Below are positions 44,501-54,081 of a DNA stretch of 64,000 nucleotides, in pieces. The DNA comes from Reichenbachiella faecimaris (lineage in GTDB: Bacteria > Bacteroidota > Bacteroidia > Cytophagales > Cyclobacteriaceae): assembly GCF_900176375.1 (NCBI RefSeq), contig NZ_FWYF01000003.1:558001-622000 (forward strand), read 5' to 3'. The notes below the pieces were generated by a model. That model did no database searches and had not been told where the DNA came from. It saw only the letters and a program-made list of their open reading frames with translations. Numbering within the stretch: the first letter of the stretch is position 1; each line of letters begins with the position of its first letter. The position numbers and the translations under genes are program-made.

Positions 44501-46048
44501 ATCCTTAATTTTGTGAACAGTAAACTCAACTCTGCGATTGAGTTTACGGGTTTCTGCACTGGCATTGCTGGCGATAGGCTTCGTTCCTCCATATCCCTTT
44601 CCAGCAATTCTCTTTTTGTCTACTCCCTGAGCCGTGAGGTATCGCATCACGGTTTGTACGCGATCTTCGCTTAATTCAACATTCAAAGATGATTTACCTT
44701 GATTATCCGTATGACCAGACAAGAATATAGAAATGTCTGGGTTGTACTTCATCATTTCCACCACAAGATTCAGTTCTTTCTCTGATCCTTCTACTAACTT
44801 AGGTGAGCCTTGTTCGAAAAGCACATGATCTAAAGTCACGGTGTTGCCTTCTATCACTGGTTCCAGACTGAAGGCCAATTGCTCGTTGTTTAACAAAGCC
44901 GCATCTGTCACAACTGTTTCGGCAGATAAATAACGAAAGGCTTTCACTTTTACAGTGTAATTGTTTCCCTCGCCCACGGTTAAGTTAAATTCACCCTCAG
45001 AATTGGTCAGTGTTTTAAATTCCTTGTTTGTGGGCTCTGTAGTCACATAAATCTCAGCACCAATAATGGTCTGATTAGATTTTTTGTCAATTACAGAGCC
45101 GCTGATAGCAATGACTTTCTCTTCTGCAACTATATCAATAACCTCAGCAGTATCAGCAATGACTTCTATTGGAGTGATGTTTGGTGCTATTTTGACCTTC
45201 TTTATATCTCCGTAGCCATCACTGTTTTGTGTGCTCGATAAGTAGGCGAATTCATCATCTAAAAGGAATGAAAATGATCGTTCCCTTCCTTTGGTGTTGA
45301 TTTTTGATCCCAAGTTTATTGGCGTGCTCCATTTTTGCCAGGTGTCATCCAGTCTGGTTGACATGAAAATGTCGAAACTGCCCGCTCCATCATGACCATT
45401 TGATGCGAAAAAGAGTGTTTTGTTGTCTGCTGCCAAAAAAGGTGTGATTTCCTGATTTTGAGTGTTAATGCTGGATCCCAGATTTTTAGGGCTTGTCCAT
45501 AAGCCATCTGGTTTCAAACGAGAGATGTAAATGTCCTCTACACCATAGTTACCAAAAGACTCAATGCCAAAAAGAATGTGCCTTCCATCAGCTGATATAC
45601 TTGCGTTTAGTTCTTTGGACTTTGAGCTCAAATAGGGGACTTCAAAAGATTTTGGAGTCGACCATTTGCCACCATTTTTGTGAGCAATGGCCAATTGATT
45701 ATCACTGCTTAGCAACAATGATCTGCCTGAATTTAAAAATCCGATAACGGTATTGTTTTGCTCATTATTGACTGCTTTGAGATTGTAGGCAGGCGTCCAA
45801 TCGCCTTTTTCATTTTTTTCGCTTACCCAAATATCACCTTGATCCTTGCTGTCTCCAATGTTTTCTGGGTGGTTTTTTCTTGTGAAATAAAGGTATTGAC
45901 CGTCTGGACTCAGAACTGCATTTATTTCATCTGAGGTGCTGTTGACGACTGAGTCTAGGGAAATCTGTTCAGAATAAATTTCAATCTGACTAAACGTGTT
46001 GAAGCTGATCAATATGGAAAGGAAAAGTAGCGCGTTTTTAATGTTCAT
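44498..46048 (-). CDS. OmpA-family protein with PD40 propeller and regulatory Ig domain
   Basis: 516 residues from the ATG at 46048, which begins a signal peptide (MNIKNALLFLSILISFNTFSQ); the longer frame adds 11 residues before it. PD40/WD40-like repeats fill about 30-280 (VLSPDGQYLYFTRKNHP, SISADGRHILFGIES). A CarboxypepD-regulatory domain follows (SGSVIDKKSNQTIIGAEIYV), then an OmpA peptidoglycan-binding domain (ISIFLSGHTDNQGKSSLNVELSEDRVQ ... NRRVEFTV). It resembles PorE-like proteins but has no TPR domain. Anchoring of a surface complex to peptidoglycan is inferred. Confidence 0.88.
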   Translation of the reverse strand: MNIKNALLFLSILISFNTFSQIEIYSEQISLDSVVNSTSDEINAVLSPDGQYLYFTRKNHPENIGDSKDQGDIWVSEKNEKGDWTPAYNLKAVNNEQNNTVIGFLNSGRSLLLSSDNQLAIAHKNGGKWSTPKSFEVPYLSSKSKELNASISADGRHILFGIESFGNYGVEDIYISRLKPDGLWTSPKNLGSSINTQNQEITPFLAADNKTLFFASNGHDGAGSFDIFMSTRLDDTWQKWSTPINLGSKINTKGRERSFSFLLDDEFAYLSSTQNSDGYGDIKKVKIAPNITPIEVIADTAEVIDIVAEEKVIAISGSVIDKKSNQTIIGAEIYVTTEPTNKEFKTLTNSEGEFNLTVGEGNNYTVKVKAFRYLSAETVVTDAALLNNEQLAFSLEPVIEGNTVTLDHVLFEQGSPKLVEGSEKELNLVVEMMKYNPDISIFLSGHTDNQGKSSLNVELSEDRVQTVMRYLTAQGVDKKRIAGKGYGGTKPIASNASAETRKLNRRVEFTVHKIKD

Positions 46049-46241
46049 GTGGATGGATAATTCAGGTCGTAAATTTGCCATGCTTCAAGGTTAATTGCAA
46101 CTTGGTTAATTGAGGTATAATTTTTACTAGTATAAAATAAATAATAAAAAATAGGATATATCATATAATAAATTCGATTTATATAATTATATTTACAATA
46201 AATTGAATCAATCAAATATAAAAATAAACCAGGTGTATATG

Positions 46242-46280
46242 GAATGAAATGATCTCGGGATCTGCCCGAGGCTTTCATTC
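46242..46280 (-). other. Nested hairpin over the end of the serine-hydrolase gene
   Basis: Outer arms GAATGAAA (46242-46249) / TTTCATTC (46273-46280) and inner arms CTCGGG (46254-46259) / CCCGAG (46265-46270) pair exactly. There is no T-run on the minus strand, so it is at most a weak terminator or an RNA-stability element. Confidence 0.5.
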
Positions 46281-47591
46281 TTTTTGCTCTTCTATCAAAT
46301 CATATACCAAATCGTGAATTCTAGGTCTGATGTTTAGCTGATAGATTTTTCTATTGTTTCGAGTAGGGTAAACTCTGTTGGCTAAGAAAATGAACAGTAA
46401 TTGATTGTCGGGATCCGCCCAAACCAATGTGCCCGTATAGCCAGAATGTCCATAGCTGTTTGGGCTTGCCGATTTAGCTACACTTGTTTTGATGCTGTCG
46501 TATTGGATCAGTGGTTTATCAAAACCAAGACCTCTTCGGTTTTCGAATTCACAATATTGACACTTTGTAAATTCAGTTATTGTTTCTGGTCGTAAATATT
46601 GAAAATCGCCATAAGTACCTCCATTCAGCAACATTTGATACACCTTAGCAAGGTCATAGGCATTGCTGAATAATCCAGCATTTCCAGAAACACCTAGCAT
46701 CACAGCAGCCCCTTCATCATGCACGACCCCATGGAGCTTGTTCATTCTGAAAAAAGTGTCTACTTCAGAAGGTACAATTTGATTCAAACTGAACTTCCGG
46801 AGGGGATCGAATCCCAAACTCTGCGCGCCAAGAGGAGTGTAGAATTTTCCATTTAAAAATTGCTCATAGGACGTGTCCGAGAGCCTTTCTATCAATTCTG
46901 GAAAAAGATAAAAAGCCAATCCTGAGTACACATACTCTTCATTTTCATACAAATCTGATTTCTTGATCATTTTATAAATCTTGTCTTTTCTAAAGTCCTT
47001 GTGAAGGAATAGGTCAGACCCGGGTATCCGATTTGGATAATGGGCTGATGAGTCTGTTGAAATGGTTTTTCGTTTGTACTTTCCATTTTTTCGTTGAGAT
47101 TCTGAATAGTAAGGAATCCAATTTTTGAGTCGAGACTGATGAGCCAGTACTTTTCGAACGGTTAGATCAGACTTGTTGGATTTGGCCAAAAAAGGAAAAT
47201 AAAAACCTAAGGTTTGATCCAAGTCTAGTTTGCCAGCTTCGTACAGTTTCATCAATGCCAGCGTGGTAGCCGTAATTTTAGTGATAGATGCCAGATCATA
47301 TAAATCGGAATTTCGAACCTTTTGTATGTTGTCATAAGTATGGTAGCCGAACGACTGATAGTAGAATATTTTTCCTTCCTTAGCTAATAAGAGTTGACAG
47401 CCCGGAAATGCTGCAGAATCGAGTGCCTGGGTGATAATAGAATCAATGCCTGCGAAAAGTCGTGCAGAATCTATCTTGAGCAGAGCAGGAGAGCCATAGC
47501 TCAGTGTGTCACTTTTAGGCTGTAGTGCCAATAGCTGGAATGACGAAACGAGGGACAACAATAAGACAAAGAAGGTTCTATTCAAGCTCAT
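46275..47591 (-). CDS. Secreted serine hydrolase, class C beta-lactamase-like
   Basis: 438 residues from the ATG at 47591, which begins a signal peptide (LNRTFFVLLLSLVSSFQLLA). An upstream ATG at 47666 adds 25 unlikely residues. The SxxK motif is ASITKITATTLALMKLYE, the Tyr motif is YVYSGLAFYLF, and the third motif is GHSGYTGTLVWADP. In many Bacteroidota this domain is the C-terminal half of a fusion with a GH3 beta-N-acetylhexosaminidase; here it stands alone. A cell-wall peptide or ester substrate is likely but not shown. Confidence 0.87.
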   Translation of the reverse strand: MSLNRTFFVLLLSLVSSFQLLALQPKSDTLSYGSPALLKIDSARLFAGIDSIITQALDSAAFPGCQLLLAKEGKIFYYQSFGYHTYDNIQKVRNSDLYDLASITKITATTLALMKLYEAGKLDLDQTLGFYFPFLAKSNKSDLTVRKVLAHQSRLKNWIPYYSESQRKNGKYKRKTISTDSSAHYPNRIPGSDLFLHKDFRKDKIYKMIKKSDLYENEEYVYSGLAFYLFPELIERLSDTSYEQFLNGKFYTPLGAQSLGFDPLRKFSLNQIVPSEVDTFFRMNKLHGVVHDEGAAVMLGVSGNAGLFSNAYDLAKVYQMLLNGGTYGDFQYLRPETITEFTKCQYCEFENRRGLGFDKPLIQYDSIKTSVAKSASPNSYGHSGYTGTLVWADPDNQLLFIFLANRVYPTRNNRKIYQLNIRPRIHDLVYDLIEEQKE

Positions 47592-47696
47592 ATACGTATT
47601 CAGAGAGGGTTGTACATCTTTTAAATATGGCATAATTACATTAAAACTGGCTTTTTTACCTATCAAAAGCTTTCTTAATTTATTTAGCCGTTAGAG

Positions 47697-47727
47697 TTTG
47701 TATTTGTACATTTTAGCTCTAAATTTG
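47697..47727 (+). promoter_or_regulatory. Bacteroidota-type promoter for rpsT
   Basis: TTTG (47697-47700), 19-bp spacer, then TAAATTTG (47720-47727). Both boxes fit the TTTG / TAnnTTTG consensus. The rpsT ATG follows 33 bp after the -7 box. Confidence 0.7.
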
Positions 47728-47760
47728 CAGTCCTAAAAAAAGAATATAACATTTTAGAGA

Positions 47761-48012
47761 ATGGCGAATCATAAATCGGCTTTAAAGAGAATAAGATCAA
47801 ACGAGGCTAAAAGGCTAAGAAACAGGTATCAGCACAAAACTACTAGAACTTTCATCAAGAGATTGAAAGATGCTACGAACAAAGCTGAGGCTGAAGAACT
47901 ACTTAAAAAAGTAGTAGGGATGATCGATAAGTTGGCTAAGAACAACATCATCCACAAAAACAAAGCATCTAACCAAAAGTCAAAACTGACTAAGTTAGTA
48001 GCTTCTCTATAA
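47761..48012 (+). CDS. rpsT: 30S ribosomal protein S20
   Basis: 83 residues, strongly basic. MANHKSALKRIRSNEAKRLRN and the C-terminal NIIHKNKASNQKSKLTKLV are the S20 hallmarks. It binds 16S rRNA in the small subunit. It has its own promoter and terminator. Confidence 0.97.
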   Translation: MANHKSALKRIRSNEAKRLRNRYQHKTTRTFIKRLKDATNKAEAEELLKKVVGMIDKLAKNNIIHKNKASNQKSKLTKLVASL

Positions 48013-48040
48013 GCCAGAGTCTCTTACTAAGATATAGATC

Positions 48041-48067
48041 GCTCCCTTTTTCAAGGGAGCTTTTTTT
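48041..48067 (+). terminator. Intrinsic terminator after rpsT
   Basis: Perfect 8-bp GC-containing stem (48041-48048 with 48053-48060), 4-nt loop, then seven T. Confidence 0.93.
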
Positions 48068-48130
48068 GTTTAAGCCCTTCTCGTTTTAATTGGTTTTCCC
48101 TACTTTCGGTCTAGCACAAACAGAATCTCT

Positions 48131-48826
48131 ATGTACAGTTCAGATAATCTGTCCATCAAGCAATGGGCGGAGGAAGACAGGCCTAGAGAAAAATTAATTA
48201 TTAAGGGAAAGGCAGCGCTTTCAGAAGCGGAACTGATTGCCATATTGATAGGGTCAGGTACTCCGAAAATATCAGCTGTGGAATTGGCCAAGACTATATT
48301 AGCAGCTACAGGAAATGACCTCAATGCGTTAGCCAAGCTTTCATTAGCTGACCTGAAGAAGTTCAATGGCATTGGTGAAGCCAAAGCTATTTCGATCATC
48401 AGTGCATTAGAATTAGGTAGACGAAGAAGGGAAACAGAGTTCGTTAAAAAACCGAAAGTTCAGTCTTCATCAGATGCTTACTATTATCTCAAACCTTATT
48501 TGATGGACTTAGATCATGAACAGTTTTGGGTATTGTATTTGAATAGAGCCAATCAAATACTGAAACCTGAGATGGTCAGTGCTGGTGGCGTATCAGGTAC
48601 CGTGGTGGATGCTAAGCTGATTTTCAAAAAGGCATTGGATGTATTGGCGTCTAATGTGATCCTGGTTCACAATCATCCCTCAGGCAACTTGAAGCCCAGT
48701 GCCCAGGATATTGAATTAACCAAAAAGATAAAGGCTGCAGGTCAAACTTTGGATATTCCTGTCTTGGATCATATTATTTTCACTGATGACGGCTATTTTA
48801 GCTTTGCAGACGAATCTATGATGTGA
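48131..48826 (+). CDS. radC: RadC-family JAB/MPN-domain protein
   Basis: 231 residues. An N-terminal helix-hairpin-helix part (LADLKKFNGIGEAKAISIISALELG) precedes the JAMM metal motif HNHPSGNLKPSAQD, with the upstream Glu in QFWVLYLNRANQIL-type context. The name RadC comes from a repair phenotype now disputed; the biochemical role is unknown. The stop overlaps the next gene by 4 bp. Confidence 0.93.
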   Translation: MYSSDNLSIKQWAEEDRPREKLIIKGKAALSEAELIAILIGSGTPKISAVELAKTILAATGNDLNALAKLSLADLKKFNGIGEAKAISIISALELGRRRRETEFVKKPKVQSSSDAYYYLKPYLMDLDHEQFWVLYLNRANQILKPEMVSAGGVSGTVVDAKLIFKKALDVLASNVILVHNHPSGNLKPSAQDIELTKKIKAAGQTLDIPVLDHIIFTDDGYFSFADESMM

Positions 48827-49413
48827 TGAATAACAAAGTTTATTTTTGTGTGACTTGGATAATTTTTTTGATGGCTTGCGAGCCAAAACAGTCTTCCGTT
48901 TCTTATGAAGATTATATTGCAAACCATAGAAAAGAAACACATGAATTCATGAATGTGTCTGATGATTCTCCGTTTGTAGGAGTGGACTCAACTATCTCTT
49001 TGAATTATTATCCAGTTGACCAAAAGTTTAGGGTGATCGCAACCATCAAAAGAATCCAAAACGGAGGCCAGTTGACTTTAGGAACATCAGATGGTGTGTC
49101 CAGAGTATATGATAAACATGCCTTATTGGAATTTGAAATCAATGAAAAACCACTACAGTTATTGGTGCTGAAGGGGGAGAAAAGTGAAGGGTTATTTTTG
49201 GCTTTTTCCGATTTGACCAATGACAATACAACGTATGGAGGCGGACGATATATTAATCTCAACTTCTCTGATCAGGCTGAAAAAATCACACTTGATTTTA
49301 ATCTGGCATATAATCCCTATTGTGAATACAATGCCACGTATTCTTGTCCATTGCCTCCTCTGGAGAACTATCTGAAGGTAGCTATAGCGGCAGGGGAGAA
49401 ATTGTACAAGTAA
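48823..49413 (+). CDS. DUF1684-family lipoprotein
   Basis: 196 residues. The signal ends WIIFLMAC (lipobox). The family pattern is strong: YEDYIANHRKETHEFM, LFLAFSDLTNDNTTYGGGRYINL, and DFNLAYNPYCEYNATYSCPLPPLENYLKV near the end. No enzyme activity known to me. Overlaps radC by 4 bp and ends 2 bp from the convergent hutI. Confidence 0.85.
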   Translation: MMNNKVYFCVTWIIFLMACEPKQSSVSYEDYIANHRKETHEFMNVSDDSPFVGVDSTISLNYYPVDQKFRVIATIKRIQNGGQLTLGTSDGVSRVYDKHALLEFEINEKPLQLLVLKGEKSEGLFLAFSDLTNDNTTYGGGRYINLNFSDQAEKITLDFNLAYNPYCEYNATYSCPLPPLENYLKVAIAAGEKLYK

Positions 49414-49415
49414 GT

Positions 49416-50639
49416 TTATCCAACCACTCTGGTACCTGATTTCCAAACACCATCAGGCTTGATCTTACCTTGTTGATAAAAGATTTCGCGATGATCGCCT
49501 ACAGGGAATGATATCAAATCAGCCAATTGTCCAGATTTGATTCTTCCGCGATCTGATAGGTTCAATGCCTTGGCTGCTCTGAAAGTAATGCCAGCCATGC
49601 ATTCAGGAATGGAAAGCTTCTCAGATGCACCTATCAATGCTGTTTGGATTAAGAGATCACCCATAGGAGCAGAGCCAGGATTCCAGTCTGTCGCAATCGC
49701 CAAGCAGCATCCAGCGTCCAATAACTTTCTGGCAGGAGAGTAATGCATTCCCAATCCTAATGACGCTCCAGGCAATACAGTGGCAACCGTTTCAGAATTG
49801 GCCAATAAGGCCACATCTGCATCTGAAGTAGCTTCCAAATGATCTGCACTCAATGCTCCAGCTTCTACGGCCACTTGTGTGCCTCCTGAAGTAAACTGAT
49901 CTGCATGAACAGTGATTTCAAATCCAGCAGCCTTGGCTTGAGCTAAATACTTAGCAGAAAGCAGGGTATCAAAAGCACCATCTTCAGTGAAAATGTCAAT
50001 TCGATTAGTCAGGTTTTGTTTTTTTAATTCTGGAAAGAGATTTTCAACTATATGATTCAAATACTCCTCATGACTGTTGAATTCCTTAGGGCAAACATGT
50101 GCTGCCAGGCAAGTGGAAATCAAATCTGCAGGTACTAGCTCATTAGCTGACTGTATGGCTCTAAGCATTTTGATCTCCTCATCTACTGAAAGGCCATAGC
50201 CACTTTTTACCTCTATGGTAGTTACACCTTCTTCCAAATGCCTCTTGGCTCTCATCTTGACTAAATCTGTCAAATCTGATTCCGAAGCTGCTCGGGTCTT
50301 ATTCACAGAATCATGGATGCCACCACCATTTTTTAAAATTTCCTGATAGGTTTTGCCAGCTACTCGCTGGGCGTAGTCACCTGCGCGTGATCCACCAAAA
50401 CAAATATGGGTGTGACTGTCAATCAACCCAGCCATGAGTATGTGATCACCTTTTATTAGATCTATGTGGTCTGCTTTCCCTTTTAAGCTTTTGAAGTTAC
50501 CTACTTCTATGATTTGATCTTCTTCTATCAGTACACCACCTTTTGGTATTAATCCGAGTGCATCTTCAGTCAATGCTCCTCTCAGTGGAGCTGCAGACAT
50601 GGTGATTATTTCATTGAATGGGCCTATCAGTCGTTTCAT
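49416..50639 (-). CDS. hutI: Imidazolonepropionase
   Basis: 407 residues, normal length. The amidohydrolase metal motif is DSHTHICFGGSRAGDY, then VKSGYGLSVDEEIKMLRAI, HADQFTSGGTQVA (His) and TDWNPGSAPMGD (Asp). It opens imidazolonepropionate to formiminoglutamate in histidine breakdown. No other hut gene is in the window, so the rest of the pathway must be elsewhere. It follows the membrane-TPR gene by 19 bp on the same strand. Confidence 0.95.
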   Translation of the reverse strand: MKRLIGPFNEIITMSAAPLRGALTEDALGLIPKGGVLIEEDQIIEVGNFKSLKGKADHIDLIKGDHILMAGLIDSHTHICFGGSRAGDYAQRVAGKTYQEILKNGGGIHDSVNKTRAASESDLTDLVKMRAKRHLEEGVTTIEVKSGYGLSVDEEIKMLRAIQSANELVPADLISTCLAAHVCPKEFNSHEEYLNHIVENLFPELKKQNLTNRIDIFTEDGAFDTLLSAKYLAQAKAAGFEITVHADQFTSGGTQVAVEAGALSADHLEATSDADVALLANSETVATVLPGASLGLGMHYSPARKLLDAGCCLAIATDWNPGSAPMGDLLIQTALIGASEKLSIPECMAGITFRAAKALNLSDRGRIKSGQLADLISFPVGDHREIFYQQGKIKPDGVWKSGTRVVG

Positions 50640-50658
50640 GGGTTATTAGTTTTGGGTG

Positions 50659-53349
50659 TTACCAATCTTGATCCAATTGTGTTTGTGCTTTCGTTTTCTT
50701 GGCTTCATAAGCCATTTCGAAAGCCTCATAATCTTCTCTAGGAAGAATGTCAATCAGCTTAATGAGTGCGTCTTCAGAAAAGTCTATCAATCCACTATTT
50801 AGACATTGGTCAATATATGCTTTGATTAGGTTTTCCGAAAACTCATTGACTGTAATGGCTTCGTGCAAAATGCGATAGGCCATCTCTTTTTCTTCGGCTG
50901 TTTGAAAATAATTGGTGGCTGCCAATACCCCTTCCTCAAAAAATGGATTATCAAGGCCTAGTCTTTCAAATAACAATCTTTGGTCTGCTCCTCCTTTTTT
51001 GGCTTGTGCTAAAAGCTGTCTTTCTTTTTTGAATGAATAACGCTTCCAAACGGATTGATTCATTTGCATTTTATCAAAGAGTTTTGTCCATTCAGCTGCC
51101 AGCCTTGGATTGATGGAGTCATTGGCTGCGCTTTCTTTACTTAAAAGGAATAGGGCAAGTGACTGATCTCCCAGCCTGTGATAGGCTTGTGCCAAATCCG
51201 CAGATACATTTGGATAATAGGCTTCTCTGGCCGCTTCCAGATATTTTGAAGCCTGCAATGGGGCATCCAATTCCAGACACCATTTGCCCAATAAGGTGTT
51301 CCATTTTCCAGACTCATCTTCATACATTTCTTTGAGTTGGTAGATCAATTCAATGGCCTTGGACACCTTTCCGTTTCGATAAAGATTAAAGGCTTTGACC
51401 AGAGTCAACTCCTTTCTGAAAGCTGCATTTTCTGGTGCTTCGAGATACGGATCGATCAATTGTAAAAATTCCGGCAACTGATTTTGATAGCAGTACAATC
51501 CAAGATTCTTCAAGTAGCCAAATGTAAATAAGTTTAACGCCAGAGATTGTGGTTGACTTACAAATGACAAACTGGTTGTGTCGTTACTGATCAACTGATT
51601 GGCAAGCGTATTGCTTTGCAAATCAAATCTTCCCAGGTCTATATTGTTTTGATTCTCTAACTCCAATCCGTGCAAGCTGGCCACTGCATTTCGATTGGCA
51701 TATACTACAGCTTGTTTCCATGATCCTGGCGTACTGCTTTCCAAATAGTAAAGTGCTGAATCCAGAACATTGGTTTTGCTGTATAGCAAGGCCATATTGT
51801 TTTGAATTGCCCAATGATCTGGGAATACCTTGAGTCCATCCTGATAAGTAAATAGGGCATCAAAGAATCGACTGGAATTTTCGTATTCTCTTCCTAAACT
51901 GGCATAGGCATACGCTGTTGGTTCTTGTTTGATCGAGTTTTTCAAGTAAAGCAAACGTTGCAATGGCTCTTTTTCTAGTAAGGCCAATTGGAAATTGCCG
52001 TGATGGTTGTTCGTGCTTTTGGAGACGCTCTTTTTGTAATAATATTGAGCGATAGACTCATTGTCTAAAGCTAAATTCAAGTCACCTAACCCATTGTAAT
52101 ATCCAGCTACTCCTTGATAAAAACTGCCGTAATGTGCTCTAAAGAAAAGAGCTGCCACTACGATCAACCCTGCTATTCGTGCTGATATATATGGAAAATT
52201 ATCTTCTACGTAGGCAAACTGATGAACGGGTAGGTTTTGTTTAAGCTGAGTGATGAAATTGAAAATGATATAGAGAAAAAACATCAACCCAAATCCGATA
52301 TGACTATACAAAATCAGGTTTTGCATAGATGTGATGAAGGCATCATTTCCATGAAAGGCTTGAAAGCCCAAAGTAACAAAGGTAATAATCCCTAAGCCCA
52401 AATATAAAAAGGCTGTATATGGGTAGTAAGGTAGTATGCCAGCATATCGATTTTGTCTGGACTTAATTCCCCAAATGCCTAAGATGGCTGAAATGGCTAT
52501 CAGCAAAAATTCGTTTATATAATAGATATCCCAATTCAGATAGTTGATGCTGTATAGATATAAAACCGCCAAATTCAGCAAGTAAGCCACACTCAGTACA
52601 ATGAAATGTGTGGTGTTATTGGAAGAAGACTTCGAATAAGGTGTGGTTAGGGATAGGATGGCATAGATTATTTCATGACCAATAATCAATATAAAAATTA
52701 AACAAATCAGTGCTGCTGGTAGATACGAAAATCTAGCTAAGAAGAGCAGGGGACTTTCGTAAGTACTTCCGAAATAGATCAGACCAAACACAATAAGTAT
52801 AAGGCCTGAAAAAACTAAAAATCTTGAGCCTATTCCGATATTTTCATTGATGGAATTGAAGTAGTAGGAAGCAGGAAGAAACAGCAATAGCACCACTATG
52901 ATGGCGGTTTGATTATATAAATCAAAAAATCCTACATGGCCTATGCCACTTAGAGCGACCAATAAAATCCATAATCCAACACCAATGTAATACCAGAATT
53001 TTTCGAGGTAGGTAGATAGGGTTAGACAGCCCATGAGGCATCCGTATAAAAGGACTAAATAGATGTAGGAGTAAGATGCAGACAGTGTTTTCGATCCGCC
53101 AAAGACCTTTTGAAAAATCAGGGGTAAATCCGTGGTGATGGTGCTTTCTATAAACTCGGAATGATTGGAGAAGATGGGAAAGGATAAATGCTCTAAATAC
53201 CCTGTCAGTTTCCAATAATAAAACGGACTCAAATCTCCCCATTGAATGGCAAGAAAAACGACTACAAAAGTTAAAAGTAAAGAAGATAAAATTTGAAAAG
53301 TCAGTTTGAATGTGGTATTCCATTCATTCCAGAAAGCGAGTTTGTTCAT
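50659..53349 (-). CDS. Large membrane protein with C-terminal TPR array
   Basis: 896 residues. The first ~430 hold about 11 hydrophobic helices (for example LSSLLLTFVVVFLAIQW, FLVFSGLILIVFGLIYFGS, LILYSHIGFGLMFFLYIIF). After a last helix (ISARIAGLIVVAALFF) comes a helical TPR-like array (GDLNLALDNESIAQYYYKKSV; AYASLGREYENSSRFFDALFTY; ALLYSKTNVLDSALYYLE) to the end. The layout suggests a membrane anchor with a protein-binding scaffold. No function recognised. It lies between gatC (3-bp gap) and hutI, neither of which hints at its job. Confidence 0.75.
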   Translation of the reverse strand: MNKLAFWNEWNTTFKLTFQILSSLLLTFVVVFLAIQWGDLSPFYYWKLTGYLEHLSFPIFSNHSEFIESTITTDLPLIFQKVFGGSKTLSASYSYIYLVLLYGCLMGCLTLSTYLEKFWYYIGVGLWILLVALSGIGHVGFFDLYNQTAIIVVLLLFLPASYYFNSINENIGIGSRFLVFSGLILIVFGLIYFGSTYESPLLFLARFSYLPAALICLIFILIIGHEIIYAILSLTTPYSKSSSNNTTHFIVLSVAYLLNLAVLYLYSINYLNWDIYYINEFLLIAISAILGIWGIKSRQNRYAGILPYYPYTAFLYLGLGIITFVTLGFQAFHGNDAFITSMQNLILYSHIGFGLMFFLYIIFNFITQLKQNLPVHQFAYVEDNFPYISARIAGLIVVAALFFRAHYGSFYQGVAGYYNGLGDLNLALDNESIAQYYYKKSVSKSTNNHHGNFQLALLEKEPLQRLLYLKNSIKQEPTAYAYASLGREYENSSRFFDALFTYQDGLKVFPDHWAIQNNMALLYSKTNVLDSALYYLESSTPGSWKQAVVYANRNAVASLHGLELENQNNIDLGRFDLQSNTLANQLISNDTTSLSFVSQPQSLALNLFTFGYLKNLGLYCYQNQLPEFLQLIDPYLEAPENAAFRKELTLVKAFNLYRNGKVSKAIELIYQLKEMYEDESGKWNTLLGKWCLELDAPLQASKYLEAAREAYYPNVSADLAQAYHRLGDQSLALFLLSKESAANDSINPRLAAEWTKLFDKMQMNQSVWKRYSFKKERQLLAQAKKGGADQRLLFERLGLDNPFFEEGVLAATNYFQTAEEKEMAYRILHEAITVNEFSENLIKAYIDQCLNSGLIDFSEDALIKLIDILPREDYEAFEMAYEAKKTKAQTQLDQDW

Positions 53350-53352
53350 GGC

Positions 53353-53640
53353 CTATTTGAGAACCTTAGGTACAATGAAATGACCTTGATCACTTTCAGG
53401 TGCATTTTTTAAGGCTTCATTGCCTGAGAAATAATTGTCAGCTTTGTCGTCTCTGAAGTGAATGGTTTCTTCATTCACATTGCCAAGCGGCTCGACATTC
53501 GTGGTGTCAACTTCTTCCAGTTTTTCTACCCAATCCAAGATATCTCCCAAGTCTTCACGCATCTTTTCCTGCTCCTTTTCGGAGAGTTCAAGTCTCGATA
53601 AGTGAGCCAATTTCTGAACGGTCTTTTTATCTATTGCCAT
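53353..53640 (-). CDS. gatC: Asp-tRNA(Asn)/Glu-tRNA(Gln) amidotransferase subunit C
   Basis: 95 residues with the GatC pattern: VQKLAHLSRLELSEKEQEKM, ILDWVEKLEEVDTTNVEPLG, FRDDKAD and the C-terminal DQGHFIVPKVLK. It stabilises GatA in the amidotransferase that makes Gln-tRNA (or Asn-tRNA). GatA and GatB are not in the window. Confidence 0.94.
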   Translation of the reverse strand: MAIDKKTVQKLAHLSRLELSEKEQEKMREDLGDILDWVEKLEEVDTTNVEPLGNVNEETIHFRDDKADNYFSGNEALKNAPESDQGHFIVPKVLK

Positions 53641-53660
53641 TTGATTCTTCTAATAAGTTT

Positions 53661-53668
53661 CAAATTTA
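53661..53668 (-). promoter_or_regulatory. Probable -7 box for gatC
   Basis: On the minus strand TAAATTTG fits TAnnTTTG, 20 bp before the gatC ATG. No -33 TTG at the right spacing. Confidence 0.4.
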
Positions 53669-53745
53669 ACAAAAGATGTGTGTTGCTCGACTAGTCCTGA
53701 GAACAAAAAGGCATTTATTGATCATTAAAAGCTAATGATGGTCAT

Positions 53746-54081
53746 CTAGCTTATGATCTCAAGGCATGCCAAATCTCTTTGTGCTATAAAGTTTGTAATG
53801 TTTTCTTGATGCTGTTGAAGTAGTTCAGAAAGGGCTTTGGTTGTAAGATTTCCTGACCTGATCCATATAATTTTTGGTGGATATCCCCAGATAATTGAAA
53901 AATCGTAGAAATCAGCATCAAATGTGACAATGGAAAAATGCTCTTTATGTGCTTAGTCCCAAATTTCCTTATCAGTTGAGTTTTCTAGACCTAATTCTCG
54001 GACTTGCCGTGCTTCAGGGAAGATATGTTTTAACAGGTTAACTGGCCTAAAAGAAATATTTTGATCAAAAGGCAGTTTCAC
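53746..54081 (-). pseudogene. DUF5615-family toxin with an internal stop
   Basis: Read on the minus strand from a GTG at 54081, the frame gives KLPFDQNISFRPVNLLKHIF, then EARQVRELGLENSTDKEIWD. A TAA at 53955-53953 follows, then the same frame continues with AHKEHFSIVTFDADFYDF and GYPPKIIWIRSGN. This is the full DUF5615 (PIN-like, VapC-related) layout with its acidic residues. Only one codon, where a Tyr is usual, is a stop. The GTG overlaps the antitoxin stop (GTGA). It should give a truncated, inactive product unless the stop is read through or is an assembly error. Confidence 0.8.

Noticed and set aside
46082-46241. Very AT-rich stretch as a possible replication origin or mobile element end
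   Set aside because: No repeated boxes, no origin-type genes nearby and no terminal repeats; ordinary intergenic DNA.
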